A stretch of 64,000 bases of DNA from Bacteroidota bacterium (GCA_963169645.1 CAUJCO010000014.1:5001-69000), one strand, 5' to 3'. Positions 1 to 8,858 are shown, counted from the first letter of the stretch. Notes: generated by a model from the sequence alone, not told the origin. A program made the numbers and translations.

Positions 1-413
1 TTTTAATTCGCAAGCATTTTTAAAATAAAAAGTTTTATTTTTTTCAAAAAATGTTCTAATCACCTTATTTTATTGATAGTTTGATATAGTTTAAGTAATT
101 GTTTACTTTCTTTGAAGTAGAATTAATGTAACTAATTTGGAATTGGATTTTATTTAGCAGTAAGAATGTATTTTACACAATCATTTAGGAATCAGTTAAT
201 TGAAATTGTATACTGAATTCGAGCATTACAAATCTAGTTATGCGTACATTTTTTTAAAAAACTATTTTAATATTCTATTTAAACTTGAATTATGCATCAA
301 AATATGCCTATTTGCAATTTGAGAATGTATAATAATTCTATAAAATGATGTTTTTATTTTAATTAGTAGATTTGTATATCACACTTTTTACAAACTAATT
401 TGAAAAATATCTT
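1..413. other. Gene-free AT-rich leader of serC
   Basis: This stretch is very rich in A and T, and stop codons interrupt every frame. I see no convincing coding frame, RNA gene or repeat in it. It presumably carries the serC promoter near its right end, but no clean TTG-N20-TAnnTTTG match stands out. The gene to its left lies outside the window. Confidence 0.5.
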
Positions 414-1484
414 ATGAAAAAACACAATTTTGGTGCAGGTCCATCTATTTTACCGCAAGAAGTTTTCGAACAGAGTGCACAAGCATGTATAGAATACGAT
501 GGAATTGGTTTATCTATTTTAGAAATTTCGCATCGAAGCAAAGAATTTACCGCTATTCTAGATGAAAGCATGGCACTTATAAAAGAATTATTGCAAGTGC
601 CCGATGATTATTCTATCTTATTTTTACAAGGTGGTGCGAATATGCAATTCAATATGATACCTTATAATATATTGAATGAAGAAGAAACAGCCAATTTTGT
701 TGAAACAGACATTTGGGCTACACGTGCTGAGGAGGAAACAAGATTGTACGGGAAAACCAATATTATTGCAAGTTCTAAAGTAGATAACTTTACATATATC
801 CCAAAAGATTTTACAGTAGATAAGAATGCGACTTATTTACACTTAACTTCTAACAATACTATATATGGAACCGAATTTTTTGATGATAAAGCCTATCCAA
901 TTCCGGTGGTGTGTGATATGAGTTCAGATATTTTTTCTAGGCCGGTAGATGTATCTAAATATCATATTATTTATGCCGGTGCACAGAAAAATTTAGGATG
1001 TTCCGGTATTACACTCGTTATCATAAAGAATGAGTGGTTAGGCAGAGCCAAGAGACCTAAGTCAAAAATGTGGGATTATAGTATTTATGCTAAAAATAAT
1101 TCGTTATACAATACGCCACCGGTATTTGCTATTTATACTTGCTTATTAACATTGAGATGGTTGAAAAACTTAGGCGGATTGGCTGAAATGGAGCAACGCA
1201 ATATTGCAAAAGCTGATTTATTATATTCAGAAATAGACAGAAACCCTCTTTTTAAAGGACATGCAGTAAAAGAAGATAGAAGCAGGATGAATATAAACTT
1301 TATTGCAACAAATCCGGATGATGAAGCTTTATTTTTAGAATTTGTAAAACCTTATAACATACACGGCATAAAAGGATATAGAACAGTGGGCGGTTTCCGG
1401 GCATCTTGTTATAATGCATTACCAATAGAAAGTGTGGAAGTTTTAGTAAAAGCCATGCAGGACTTTGAACGCTCAAAGGCTTAA
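414..1484 (+). CDS. serC: Phosphoserine aminotransferase
   Basis: This is a class V, PLP-dependent aminotransferase that makes O-phosphoserine from 3-phosphohydroxypyruvate and glutamate in cytosolic serine synthesis; the family also acts in pyridoxal phosphate synthesis. The N-terminus has the family signature FGAGPSILP, and the AGAQKN motif places the PLP lysine at K192. The C-terminal GYRTVGGFRASCYNA segment is the usual substrate-binding end. At 356 aa the length is normal. The ATG at 414 begins exactly at the conserved N-terminus. The gene stands alone, with a strong hairpin terminator 30 bases after the stop. No serA lies beside it in this window. Confidence 0.96.
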   Translation: MKKHNFGAGPSILPQEVFEQSAQACIEYDGIGLSILEISHRSKEFTAILDESMALIKELLQVPDDYSILFLQGGANMQFNMIPYNILNEEETANFVETDIWATRAEEETRLYGKTNIIASSKVDNFTYIPKDFTVDKNATYLHLTSNNTIYGTEFFDDKAYPIPVVCDMSSDIFSRPVDVSKYHIIYAGAQKNLGCSGITLVIIKNEWLGRAKRPKSKMWDYSIYAKNNSLYNTPPVFAIYTCLLTLRWLKNLGGLAEMEQRNIAKADLLYSEIDRNPLFKGHAVKEDRSRMNINFIATNPDDEALFLEFVKPYNIHGIKGYRTVGGFRASCYNALPIESVEVLVKAMQDFERSKA

Positions 1485-1514
1485 CAACACCAACAATTTT
1501 TATTTATATCTAAT

Positions 1515-1545
1515 AAAATGTCCAACTAAAAGTTGGACATTTTTA
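1515..1545 (+). terminator. Intrinsic terminator after serC
   Basis: A 13-bp perfect stem (AAAATGTCCAACT and its complement) encloses an AAA loop and runs into a short T tract. It sits about 30 bases after the serC stop, so it should end that transcript. Confidence 0.85.
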
Positions 1546-1649
1546 GTTGTATTAGAAATAAGTGAGCATTTAATATTCAAATTTTATTTGTCAAAATTGA
1601 CTTTTATCCAATTTATAATTACCTTTATCTTAATCAAAATAAATAAAAT

Positions 1650-1994
1650 ATGAAAAAAATGAAACGACTCTTTGGGCTGTGCATGCTGTTTGTTGTGCTT
1701 ATAGCTAGTTCTTGCAAGAAAAAAGATTGCGACCCTGCACCAGTATCGGCTGCATTTACTTACAGTTTTAATGTTATCGAAGTAAGAGGAACAGATGGAG
1801 GACCAGCTATTCTCTTCGATAACAATTCTACAAATGCCAAATCGTATTTATGGAATTTTGGCGACGGAACAACTTCGACGGAAGAAAATCCAGTACATAC
1901 ATTCAGTAATTATTCAGATAAAACAGTTACATTAACAGCTACCAATGGTAACTCAAAGGCTACCGCTACCGTTGTAATTCAATTTCCTTCCTAA
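1650..1994 (+). CDS. Single-PKD-domain lipoprotein (copy 1)
   Basis: This 114-aa protein begins with a lipoprotein signal peptide that ends in the lipobox IASSC, with lysines just after the cysteine. The rest is one PKD fold, marked by the WNFGDG core, ENPVHTF and the closing TLTATN strand. PKD domains are immunoglobulin-like modules that usually mediate adhesion or glycan contact on the surface. A second gene of the same design follows 15 bases downstream, so the two look like a tandem duplication and probably share a transcript. The specific ligand is unknown. Start: the ATG at 1650; a second ATG four codons later is also possible. Confidence 0.85.
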   Translation: MKKMKRLFGLCMLFVVLIASSCKKKDCDPAPVSAAFTYSFNVIEVRGTDGGPAILFDNNSTNAKSYLWNFGDGTTSTEENPVHTFSNYSDKTVTLTATNGNSKATATVVIQFPS

Positions 1995-2009
1995 CTAAAA
2001 CTTTAATCT

Positions 2010-2345
2010 ATGAAAAAAATATATGGCATATTAGCAATTCTTACTATTATTTTTGCTACTTCTTGCAAAAAGAAATGTGTAGAACCTGAAAAAACGGTTG
2101 TTGCATCTTTTACCGTAAGTTACCCTGAGGGACTAACATCATCTATGACATTAGATTTCAACAATACATCTACCGGTGCAACAAGCTATCAATGGAATTT
2201 TGGTGATGGCAATACATCGACCTCAGAAGATCCTTCACATGAATACACAGAGACCGGAACTTACACTGTAACTCTCACAGCTACAAATGAAAATGTGAGT
2301 GCAAAAGCAACACGTGATGTATATGTTTATTCTCCAGAATTTTAG
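2010..2345 (+). CDS. Single-PKD-domain lipoprotein (copy 2)
   Basis: This 111-aa protein has the same layout as its upstream neighbour: a signal peptide with lipobox ATSC followed by KKK, then one PKD domain (WNFGDGNTS, DPSHEYTETGTYTVTLTATN). The last motif is closer to the PKD consensus than in copy 1. It is expected to be an outer-membrane or periplasmic lipoprotein. The 15-base gap to copy 1 and the terminator after this gene suggest a two-gene unit. Function beyond the fold cannot be assigned. Confidence 0.85.
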   Translation: MKKIYGILAILTIIFATSCKKKCVEPEKTVVASFTVSYPEGLTSSMTLDFNNTSTGATSYQWNFGDGNTSTSEDPSHEYTETGTYTVTLTATNENVSAKATRDVYVYSPEF

Positions 2346-2380
2346 TGAAAATAAATATTTTTTGTCCTAAAAAAATATTA

Positions 2381-2422
2381 AAAGAAAGCGGGAACTTCAA
2401 ATGAAGTTCCCGCTTTCTTTTT
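2381..2422. terminator. Bidirectional hairpin terminator
   Basis: A perfect 19-bp stem with a two-base loop is flanked by A residues on the left and T residues on the right, so it can stop transcription from both sides. It separates the PKD lipoprotein pair on the plus strand from the DUF1569 gene on the minus strand. Confidence 0.9.
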
Positions 2423-2434
2423 GCAATATCTATT

Positions 2435-2893
2435 TTAGACACCAAATTGCTGTAAATGATGGTCGATGTGCTTATACATTAGGTTATTCCATTCTTCTTT
2501 ACTCAATTTATCAAACGAATTAGAAGGTTTGCCATCAAAATAAGTAACACCTTTCTCCACTACCTTTTGTATATAATTTATTAATCGAGTTTTTTCCGTG
2601 TCAAAGTTTTTGTTATCCGGAATAATAAATGCCGGTGAAGTTTGCATGTTTTGCTCGTATGGTTGTTCGCCTACCACTTTTTGTTTTACAAATTTCTTCA
2701 AAAGCCATTTTACTAAAAAATTGGGTTTATCCGTTCTTTCATCGAATGCATACTCATACGTAACGTTGCAATGTGCAAGCATTTGTGAAGCATTCATCTT
2801 GCCCCATAAAGGTTGTGATTGCGGTGTGACTTTGTTAATACGCTCAATAAGGCTATTTGCTACTTCTTGGTTAAAAACACTTGGTAATGACAT
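2435..2893 (-). CDS. DUF1569 (DinB-like fold) protein
   Basis: A 152-aa cytosolic protein with the hallmarks of the DUF1569 family, which is related to DinB/YfiT putative metal enzymes. It has the M-x-A-x-QMLAHC motif near residue 35 and a C-terminal YKHIDHHLQQFG motif; the two sets of histidines would form a metal site on a four-helix bundle. No signal peptide is present. The biochemical role of the family is not established. An octamer repeat lies just upstream of its start. The family call is firm and the function is open. Confidence 0.8.
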   Translation of the reverse strand: MSLPSVFNQEVANSLIERINKVTPQSQPLWGKMNASQMLAHCNVTYEYAFDERTDKPNFLVKWLLKKFVKQKVVGEQPYEQNMQTSPAFIIPDNKNFDTEKTRLINYIQKVVEKGVTYFDGKPSNSFDKLSKEEWNNLMYKHIDHHLQQFGV

Positions 2894-2905
2894 ACGTAAT
2901 AGATT

Positions 2906-2958
2906 AATGAAATAATGAAATAATGAAATAATGAAGTAATGAAGTAATATAGTAATGT
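2906..2958 (+). repeat. Octamer tandem repeat AATGAAAT
   Basis: About six head-to-tail copies of AATGAAAT and its variants AATGAAGT and AATATAGT fill the gap between two minus-strand genes. A longer tract of the same family, in opposite orientation, lies at 33561-33650. The two share AGATTAATGAAATAATG. Confidence 0.85.
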
Positions 2959-2984
2959 TTTACTTAATTATAAACTATAAGAAA

Positions 2985-3596
2985 TTATATTTCTCCGGTG
3001 AGCAATGCTGTATTCGGATTTTTTTGGTATCCGATAGCGTGTATTTCTAAATTCCTTCCATTCGCACTCACTGTTACACGTACCCAACCGTAATATTTTT
3101 CCTGCGGTGCACTATCTGAATAAGCTCTAAACAATATATATTTATCACCTTTTCCGGCCAAATTTCCTTTATTTGTGGATGGGTTCACCACATAATCGAA
3201 TGAAAAAATACCATCTGCTCCGTTACTCCATTTTCCTGCAGTAGTGGAATCAATTTTTATTCCGGAATCAAATCCAAGAATAAATCCATCATTATCGACT
3301 AATACATCACCAATATTATTATTAAAATGAAGATAAATTCCATGTGTTGTTGCCGGATCATACCAATATAAATTAATGTCAAAACCATTAACTGCATTTG
3401 GAAAAGCATAACTATAAATTCCTTCAAAAGTGGCACTTATGTTGGGTTTCGGATAAAATGATTTTAGAGTAGAATCAATGGTTGCAGATTCAACATCCGG
3501 ATTATCAATTCCTTTTACAGTTTCTTTTTTACAAGAAATTAGAATGCTCACTGCACTCAATAATAATAATGCGGTGTGCAAAAGCTTATTTTTCAT
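2985..3596 (-). CDS. Putative lipoprotein, unknown function
   Basis: I do not recognise a named family. The protein has a signal peptide with lipobox LISC followed by KKE, so it should be membrane-anchored by lipid. The body (about 180 aa) is predicted to be mostly beta, with a C-terminal YYGWVRVTV strand and an LEIHAIGYQ strand. GWVR-type endings are common in extracellular beta-sandwich proteins of Bacteroidota. The frame opens two codons earlier at a TTG (3602), but the ATG at 3596 gives the better signal peptide and is chosen here. The next gene upstream (3615) also encodes a lipoprotein and lies close by, so they may be cotranscribed. Confidence 0.75.
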   Translation of the reverse strand: MKNKLLHTALLLLSAVSILISCKKETVKGIDNPDVESATIDSTLKSFYPKPNISATFEGIYSYAFPNAVNGFDINLYWYDPATTHGIYLHFNNNIGDVLVDNDGFILGFDSGIKIDSTTAGKWSNGADGIFSFDYVVNPSTNKGNLAGKGDKYILFRAYSDSAPQEKYYGWVRVTVSANGRNLEIHAIGYQKNPNTALLTGEI

Positions 3597-3614
3597 ATAC
3601 AAAACTACTGATTC

Positions 3615-4847
3615 TTATTTGATTTTATCCCATTTCATCAAACTTTGCAACCAACTACTTGCAATAAATATGGCAGTTGGTGCACAATCGGTGTGATTTG
3701 CACTGCCTAAATCTATTAATTCCACATTCGCACCTCTAGAACGAAAAGCTGAATCTGCATAAACCGCATTATCATAAAATACATTATCATCGCCACTGCA
3801 ATGATAGAGTTTCATCGGTGTTGTAGGATTCCAATCATCTACCAAATCGTAACCACGACATGCTAGGCGTATTGGATGATTGGGGTTGGTACGTATGGCT
3901 TGTTTTACCGAATCTTGTATCATATTACTTACATAATAATCAAATTGTGCATTGGCATACGAATAAGAATGATATCCATCGATAGCAACCGGAATTCTGG
4001 TAGCATACGGTTCTTTAAAAATTTGATTGTATGATGAATACACCGGAAAAGAATTAAATAAACTCACCGCCAAATAAGGTAAGTAAAATGGATTTGGGTA
4101 ATAAACAGAATCCAACATCACATCAAACTGGGAAGTTCTGCTCAATGCATACGGACCGGCCATTGGTGCTGAGCCGGTCAACGTAAACTCATTTGCATTT
4201 TCTAATTCAATTTGTCGTTGTGCTGCCATGGTTGCATGGCCACCTTGCGAATATCCAAATAAAAGTACTTGCCCATTCAAAGTCGTAAAACTACTGTCTT
4301 TAACTATCTTACGAGCACAACGCAAAATATCACGAACCGAGTTCGCTTCTTCACGCGGATGTAAATATTGATGCTGACCATCACCAGTTCCTAATCCAAG
4401 ATAATCCGGAATACAAGCCACCACATTATATGAGCTGGCAACAGCCAGATTTAATAAATATTCCTCTCCTTTCACCATGGAAGGTGCTCCATTTTTTGGC
4501 AATACAGTACCATGTTGGTAGCTAATCATAGGAATTGCAAAACTATCTACCAAAGGAACAATGATAATGCCACTTGCTTTCACCGTATCTTCATCTTTAT
4601 TCATGGATTTATATTCCACAGTAAAAACTTTCACCGAATTTTTGGGTGAAACAAACATAGATATGGAAGATGGCAACATGGATTGCACTTGCATAGCAGA
4701 ATAATGTTTTTCGTCTATTACACGAACCAAATCGCCTAATGGACCATTGTATTCATATGGTTTGGGTGTCGTGTTGTCCTTTTTACAAGAAATAATTGTG
4801 GTGAATAATAGAATGCATAACAATGCCTTTAAAAAAAAATCTTTCAT
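3615..4847 (-). CDS. Lipase-like alpha/beta-hydrolase lipoprotein
   Basis: This is a 410-aa lipoprotein (lipobox TIISC, C21) with an alpha/beta-hydrolase domain resembling secretory lipases and esterases. The nucleophile elbow is GYSQGG, with S200. An aspartate in CSGDDNVFYD and a histidine in SANHTDC near the end complete a plausible catalytic triad. The DYLGLGTGDG and HPREEANSVRD segments fit the secretory lipase family (LIP/PF03583-like). It probably hydrolyses esters outside the cytoplasm; the substrate is unknown. It lies 18 bases upstream of the small lipoprotein at 2985-3596, so the two are likely one operon. Confidence 0.85.
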   Translation of the reverse strand: MKDFFLKALLCILLFTTIISCKKDNTTPKPYEYNGPLGDLVRVIDEKHYSAMQVQSMLPSSISMFVSPKNSVKVFTVEYKSMNKDEDTVKASGIIIVPLVDSFAIPMISYQHGTVLPKNGAPSMVKGEEYLLNLAVASSYNVVACIPDYLGLGTGDGQHQYLHPREEANSVRDILRCARKIVKDSSFTTLNGQVLLFGYSQGGHATMAAQRQIELENANEFTLTGSAPMAGPYALSRTSQFDVMLDSVYYPNPFYLPYLAVSLFNSFPVYSSYNQIFKEPYATRIPVAIDGYHSYSYANAQFDYYVSNMIQDSVKQAIRTNPNHPIRLACRGYDLVDDWNPTTPMKLYHCSGDDNVFYDNAVYADSAFRSRGANVELIDLGSANHTDCAPTAIFIASSWLQSLMKWDKIK

Positions 4848-4907
4848 AAAATATAGTGTCTTTGTATAACAAAGATACCATTCTTTACCAATTTTTTGGT
4901 ATTCATA

Positions 4908-4938
4908 TTGACGCTATATCTTTAATTATGTAATTTAG
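4908..4938 (+). promoter_or_regulatory. Bacteroidota-type promoter
   Basis: TTG at 4908-4910, a 20-base spacer and TAATTTAG at 4931-4938 fit the -33/-7 pattern used by the primary sigma factor of this phylum, with seven of eight -7 positions matching. Transcription would begin only a few bases before the ATG at 4949. Confidence 0.6.
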
Positions 4939-4948
4939 AAAAATCAAT

Positions 4949-5422
4949 ATGAACTTTATGAGAAGCAAAATTTTATTTATGCTCATTTTTTTTAGCATTT
5001 CCACTCAAAGAATAATTGCTCAAACCAATGATTCATCGAGCATAGCCAAATCTTTAGTAGAATTAGCCAACATTTGTAAAAATGTAGATTTCACAGACGC
5101 TAAAAGCATGGAACTCGGTTATTTTTATAAAGCAGCACCTTATATAGTTTATAGAGGTGATAATGCAAATAGAAAATGGAAAAGTGCTTGTAATTATAAC
5201 AATCCCTCTGAAAAAGAACAAGTAGATGCTACCTGTGAACGCATTAATCAAAGTATCAATCAAGATAGTACGTTTAAGATAGTTGAATACATGACCGAAA
5301 AAGAATCGGAAGGAACTTGGCATGTATTAATGGTTCAATACCTTAAAAAAGGCACCTTAAAAACAACGGCTTTTGCATTTTTAAAAATTGGAAATAAATT
5401 TTTATTAGGTGATATTGATTAA
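4949..5422 (+). CDS. Small secreted protein, unknown
   Basis: A 157-aa protein with a clear cleavable signal peptide (hydrophobic run followed by RIIAQT) and no lipobox. The mature part has four spaced positions of interest (two cysteines in the CNYN and ATCERIN segments, plus a short helix-rich middle) and ends in two beta strands (WHVLMVQYLKK and TAFAFLKIGNKFLLGDID). I recognise no family. The start is the ATG at 4949; a second ATG at 4958 is equally workable. It has its own promoter and converges with the ThiF-like gene, the two stop codons being almost back to back with no terminator between. Confidence 0.65.
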   Translation: MNFMRSKILFMLIFFSISTQRIIAQTNDSSSIAKSLVELANICKNVDFTDAKSMELGYFYKAAPYIVYRGDNANRKWKSACNYNNPSEKEQVDATCERINQSINQDSTFKIVEYMTEKESEGTWHVLMVQYLKKGTLKTTAFAFLKIGNKFLLGDID

Positions 5423-5423
5423 A

Positions 5424-6518
5424 TCAATATAAAGGTAATTGTGGATTTATTTCTCTTTGAAAGGCAATCAATCCACCTTTTAAATGACTACAATTCGTAA
5501 TGCCATTTCGCTGTAGCAATGCTACTGCTTGTAAGCTTCTTGCACCACTTTTGCAATACACTACAATAGGAACTTGTGAATTTATTTGAGATAGATTACT
5601 TTCTAACGTTGACAATGGAATTAAGTTGCCACCTAAATTCACTATCTCATTTTCCCATTTTTCGCGCACATCTATCAATTGAAAATCTTGTTTCGCATCA
5701 AACATTTTCTGGAGTTGTGCTGCTGAAATCTCATGATGTTCTATTGCTTGAGTAGCACACGTAATCGCATAATTTTGTTGTAATTCCGTTATTTTTATTC
5801 CACTTGATACGATTTTCAGAAGCTGTATTTTATTATCCAACACATCCAAACACCACAATTTACCTTCTAAGGTTGTTCCAATTCCTGTAATTACTTTTAT
5901 TACTTCATTTGCTTGCATACTACCGATGGTGCCACACAAAGCACCAACCACACCGGCTTCTGCACAATTGAGTGCTTGCTGCGGTGGTTCCGGAAATATA
6001 TCTCTATAATGCAGTTGCGTTTGATGATTAAATACGGATAGCTGTCCTTGAAAGCGATAGATAGCTGCACTTACAAATGGCTTTTGCAATAATACACATG
6101 CATCATTAATTAAATAGCGAGCAGCAAAATTATCGGTACAATCACAAACCACATCATACGATGCAATTATTTCCAATGCATTTTGAGTTGAAAGGTATTC
6201 CGGAAATAATTCAAATGTAACCAACGCATTTTGACGTTGTAAAAATTGGAATGCGACCTCTACTTTTAATTGACCAACATCTTGATTTGAAAATAAAACT
6301 TGGCGATGTAAGTTGGAAACAGAAACGGTATCGGCATCTACAATTCCAATTTTACCTACACCAGCTGCTGTTAAATATTGCAATACCGGACAACCTAAGC
6401 CACCGGCTCCAACCACTAAAACACTGGCTTGTTTCAGTTTTTCTTGTGCTTGTACGCCAAACTCCGGCAAGATAAGTTGTCGAGCATACTGTTCCATTTC
6501 CGCATTCGACAAATTCAT
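5424..6518 (-). CDS. ThiF/MoeB-type adenylyltransferase with rhodanese domain
   Basis: The first ~240 residues are an E1-like ThiF/MoeB/HesA domain: GAGGLG nucleotide loop (37-42), the DADTVSVSNLHRQ segment, DCTDN and the Cys of NCAEAGV (C185). The C-terminal ~100 residues are a rhodanese domain with active-site C322 in YCKSGARS. Such proteins adenylate the C-terminal glycine of ThiS- or MoaD-like sulfur carriers and help load sulfur for thiamine or molybdopterin. The zinc cysteine pairs usual in MoeB are absent. No sulfur-carrier or cofactor gene lies nearby, so the pathway cannot be settled. Length is 364 aa, typical for the fused type. Confidence 0.88.
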   Translation of the reverse strand: MNLSNAEMEQYARQLILPEFGVQAQEKLKQASVLVVGAGGLGCPVLQYLTAAGVGKIGIVDADTVSVSNLHRQVLFSNQDVGQLKVEVAFQFLQRQNALVTFELFPEYLSTQNALEIIASYDVVCDCTDNFAARYLINDACVLLQKPFVSAAIYRFQGQLSVFNHQTQLHYRDIFPEPPQQALNCAEAGVVGALCGTIGSMQANEVIKVITGIGTTLEGKLWCLDVLDNKIQLLKIVSSGIKITELQQNYAITCATQAIEHHEISAAQLQKMFDAKQDFQLIDVREKWENEIVNLGGNLIPLSTLESNLSQINSQVPIVVYCKSGARSLQAVALLQRNGITNCSHLKGGLIAFQREINPQLPLY

Positions 6519-6566
6519 AGTATATGTTTATTCAGAAAATTAAGCAATAATTCGGCTGAAATGCTG

Positions 6567-7382
6567 TTATTTTTTATACAATTTGAGATATTGTTTCATT
6601 TCCGCATGCAACTTCAAGGCCTCTTCTCTGGCTTTTTCTGCAAAATCCTTTCCGTTAGATGCATAAAGAATGCTGCGTGTAGCATTTACCAACAAGCCAA
6701 CATCTTTATTCATTCCATATTCCGATAGTTTTTGCAAATTTCCGCCTTGTGCACCAACACCCGGAACTAAGAAAAAATGATCCGGGCAAAACTGCCGAAT
6801 GTCTTTAAAATATTCTTCTTTGGTAGCACCAATTACAAACATGGTATTTTGAGTTGTACCATATTCCATGCATTTTTCAATTACATGTTGATACAAAGGT
6901 TTGTTTTTCGATTTTAAAAATTGAAAATCTTGTGCACCTTTGTTCGATGTCAATCCTAAAACAATCACCCATTTATTTTTAATTTCTAAAAATGGTTGAA
7001 TGGAATCTTCGCCCATGTACGGAGCAATTGTAATGGCATCAAACGACATATTTTTCAAAAATGCTTGTGCATACATGGTCGATGTATTTCCGATATCACC
7101 CCGCTTTGCATCGGCTATTTTAAAGATGGAATCCGGAATATGCTGGATAGATTTTTCGAGTGTTTCCCAACCTTTTGCTCCATAAATTTCGTAAAAGGCT
7201 AAGTTAGGTTTATACGCCACACAAATATCTTGCGTAGCATCAATAATTTGTTTGTTAAACTCTAAAATGGGATTTTTATATTTTAACAGATGTGGTGGTA
7301 TTTTAGAAATATCTGTATCTAAACCAACACACAAATAGGATTTCTTTTTGTTGATTTGCTGTATTAGTTGCTTACGATTCAT
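6567..7382 (-). CDS. pyrF: Orotidine 5'-phosphate decarboxylase
   Basis: A 271-aa enzyme of the longer type-2 OMP decarboxylase group, which converts OMP to UMP, the last step of pyrimidine synthesis. The catalytic signature DAKRGDIGNT is present, with K93 and D96. The N-terminal LCVGLDTD and the later VPGVGAQGG phosphate loop are both intact. It is soluble and cytosolic. pyrD, an earlier step of the same pathway, is also in the window but 26 kb away, so the pathway is not clustered. It lies 48 bases downstream of nothing on its own strand except the Nfu/Mrp pair, from which a 29-base gap separates it; cotranscription is possible. Confidence 0.95.
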   Translation of the reverse strand: MNRKQLIQQINKKKSYLCVGLDTDISKIPPHLLKYKNPILEFNKQIIDATQDICVAYKPNLAFYEIYGAKGWETLEKSIQHIPDSIFKIADAKRGDIGNTSTMYAQAFLKNMSFDAITIAPYMGEDSIQPFLEIKNKWVIVLGLTSNKGAQDFQFLKSKNKPLYQHVIEKCMEYGTTQNTMFVIGATKEEYFKDIRQFCPDHFFLVPGVGAQGGNLQKLSEYGMNKDVGLLVNATRSILYASNGKDFAEKAREEALKLHAEMKQYLKLYKK

Positions 7383-7411
7383 TATAATTAATTACATACT
7401 CAACAAAAAAA

Positions 7412-7654
7412 TTATACCGCTTCTACAGCTTGAATTTCCGGAACAAAATTTTTAACGGTTGCCTCCACACCTGCTTTCATCGTTGATGAACTCATTTTAC
7501 ATCCATCACAATTGCCCATTAATTTCACTTTTGCAATGCCATTTTCTGTAATTTCCAGCAATTCAATATCGCCACCATCCGACTGTAAAAATGGGCGGAT
7601 ATTATTTAATGCATCTTCTACTCTATTAAATAAATCTTGTTTATTGTCTTCCAT
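7412..7654 (-). CDS. Nfu-type Fe-S scaffold (NifU C-terminal domain)
   Basis: An 80-aa stand-alone NifU C-terminal domain. The cluster-binding motif C-x-x-C is seen as C49 and C52 in MGNCDGCKMSS, after the conserved PFLQSDGGDIELL segment. Two copies of such a protein hold a [4Fe-4S] cluster between them and pass it to target enzymes. It follows the Mrp ATPase gene with a 14-base gap, so the two form a Fe-S maturation operon. The length is normal for the short Nfu type; there is no A-type N-terminal domain as in E. coli NfuA. Confidence 0.93.
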   Translation of the reverse strand: MEDNKQDLFNRVEDALNNIRPFLQSDGGDIELLEITENGIAKVKLMGNCDGCKMSSSTMKAGVEATVKNFVPEIQAVEAV

Positions 7655-7668
7655 ATTGATATATAAAG

Positions 7669-8751
7669 TTACACATTTACCTCGACACTTGCGTTTTGAA
7701 CGGCAATTTGTCGTGCTACGGTTTGAGCTAATTGTTCAAATGCTTTAGCAGCGGTTGTTGCGGTTTGTAATGCGATTGGTTTTCCAAAATCACCACCTTC
7801 TCGAATATCTTGCTCTATCGGCAACTCACCTAAGAAAGGTACATGAAATTGTTGTGCCAATAAACGACCACCACCTTTTCCAAAGATATAATATTTATTA
7901 TCCGGTAACTCCAATGGTGTAAAATAAGACATATTTTCTATTACACCTACTACATTTACATTCACGGATTCTAACTGATAGAATGCGATTGCTTTTCGGG
8001 CATCTGCCATGGCTACTTCTTGTGGAGTGGTAACGACCACTGCACCTGTTACCGGAACCAATTGTGCTAAAGTAAGATGTATATCACCTGTTCCCGGAGG
8101 TAAATCCAATATAAGATAATCCAACTCGCCCCACAATACATCCGTAATAATTTGTCGCAATGCCGAAGTTGCCATCGGGCCACGCCAAGCGACCGGTTGC
8201 TTATCTTGAATTAAGAAACCGATAGACATGACTTGCATACCTAAATATTCTACCGGCACAATTTTGTTTTTTTCATCTACTTTTTGGATGGTTGGTCGCT
8301 CATTTTGCAAACCTAACATGGTAGGCACTGATGGGCCATAGATATCGGCATCTATCAAACCAACTTTAGCACCGCTCCGTAATAATGCCAATGCTAAGTT
8401 TACTGCCACAGTTGATTTTCCGACACCACCTTTTCCGGATGCTACAGTAATTATATTTTTTACGGTAGGTAAAATATCGGATTTTACGTCGCGCAATGTT
8501 GTTACCCGAGAAGAAAAATCGATGGTAACTTTTACGGTATTGGAAACTAATTGTGCAATGGCATTGCGGCAATCATTTTCTAATTGTTCTTTCAGCGGAC
8601 AAGCCGGTGTGGTTAATTCTATGGTGAATTTTATTTCATCATCTGTAAACGATAAATCTTTTATCATTTTCAGCGTTACCAAATCTTTTTTAAAATCAGG
8701 ATCTTCTACTTGTGATAACGCATGTAATATTTGTTGTTCTGAGAATTTCAT
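7669..8751 (-). CDS. Mrp/ApbC-family Fe-S carrier ATPase
   Basis: This 360-aa protein has an N-terminal MIP18/DUF59 domain (about 1-80, with C51 in TTPACPLK) and a ParA-like P-loop ATPase domain with a deviant Walker A, SGKGGVGKS (105-113). It belongs to the Mrp/NBP35 family, which loads Fe-S clusters onto apoproteins in the cytosol. The C-x-x-C motif that holds the bridging cluster in E. coli ApbC is replaced by a YFTPLELPDNKYYIFG segment with no cysteine. The adjacent Nfu gene supports the Fe-S role. Confidence 0.92.
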   Translation of the reverse strand: MKFSEQQILHALSQVEDPDFKKDLVTLKMIKDLSFTDDEIKFTIELTTPACPLKEQLENDCRNAIAQLVSNTVKVTIDFSSRVTTLRDVKSDILPTVKNIITVASGKGGVGKSTVAVNLALALLRSGAKVGLIDADIYGPSVPTMLGLQNERPTIQKVDEKNKIVPVEYLGMQVMSIGFLIQDKQPVAWRGPMATSALRQIITDVLWGELDYLILDLPPGTGDIHLTLAQLVPVTGAVVVTTPQEVAMADARKAIAFYQLESVNVNVVGVIENMSYFTPLELPDNKYYIFGKGGGRLLAQQFHVPFLGELPIEQDIREGGDFGKPIALQTATTAAKAFEQLAQTVARQIAVQNASVEVNV

Positions 8752-8858
8752 ACTGCGTATAAATTATATGCAAAAGTACGAATTCCATTAGTTGCAATGA
8801 AGTTTTATTATTGTAAAGAAATTGTATGTATTTATCGGATATTTTATAATTTATCCGT

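Noticed and set aside
1465..1653. Open frame of 62 codons across the serC end
   Set aside because: It starts inside serC, runs through the terminator hairpin and gives a low-complexity hydrophobic peptide with no family match.
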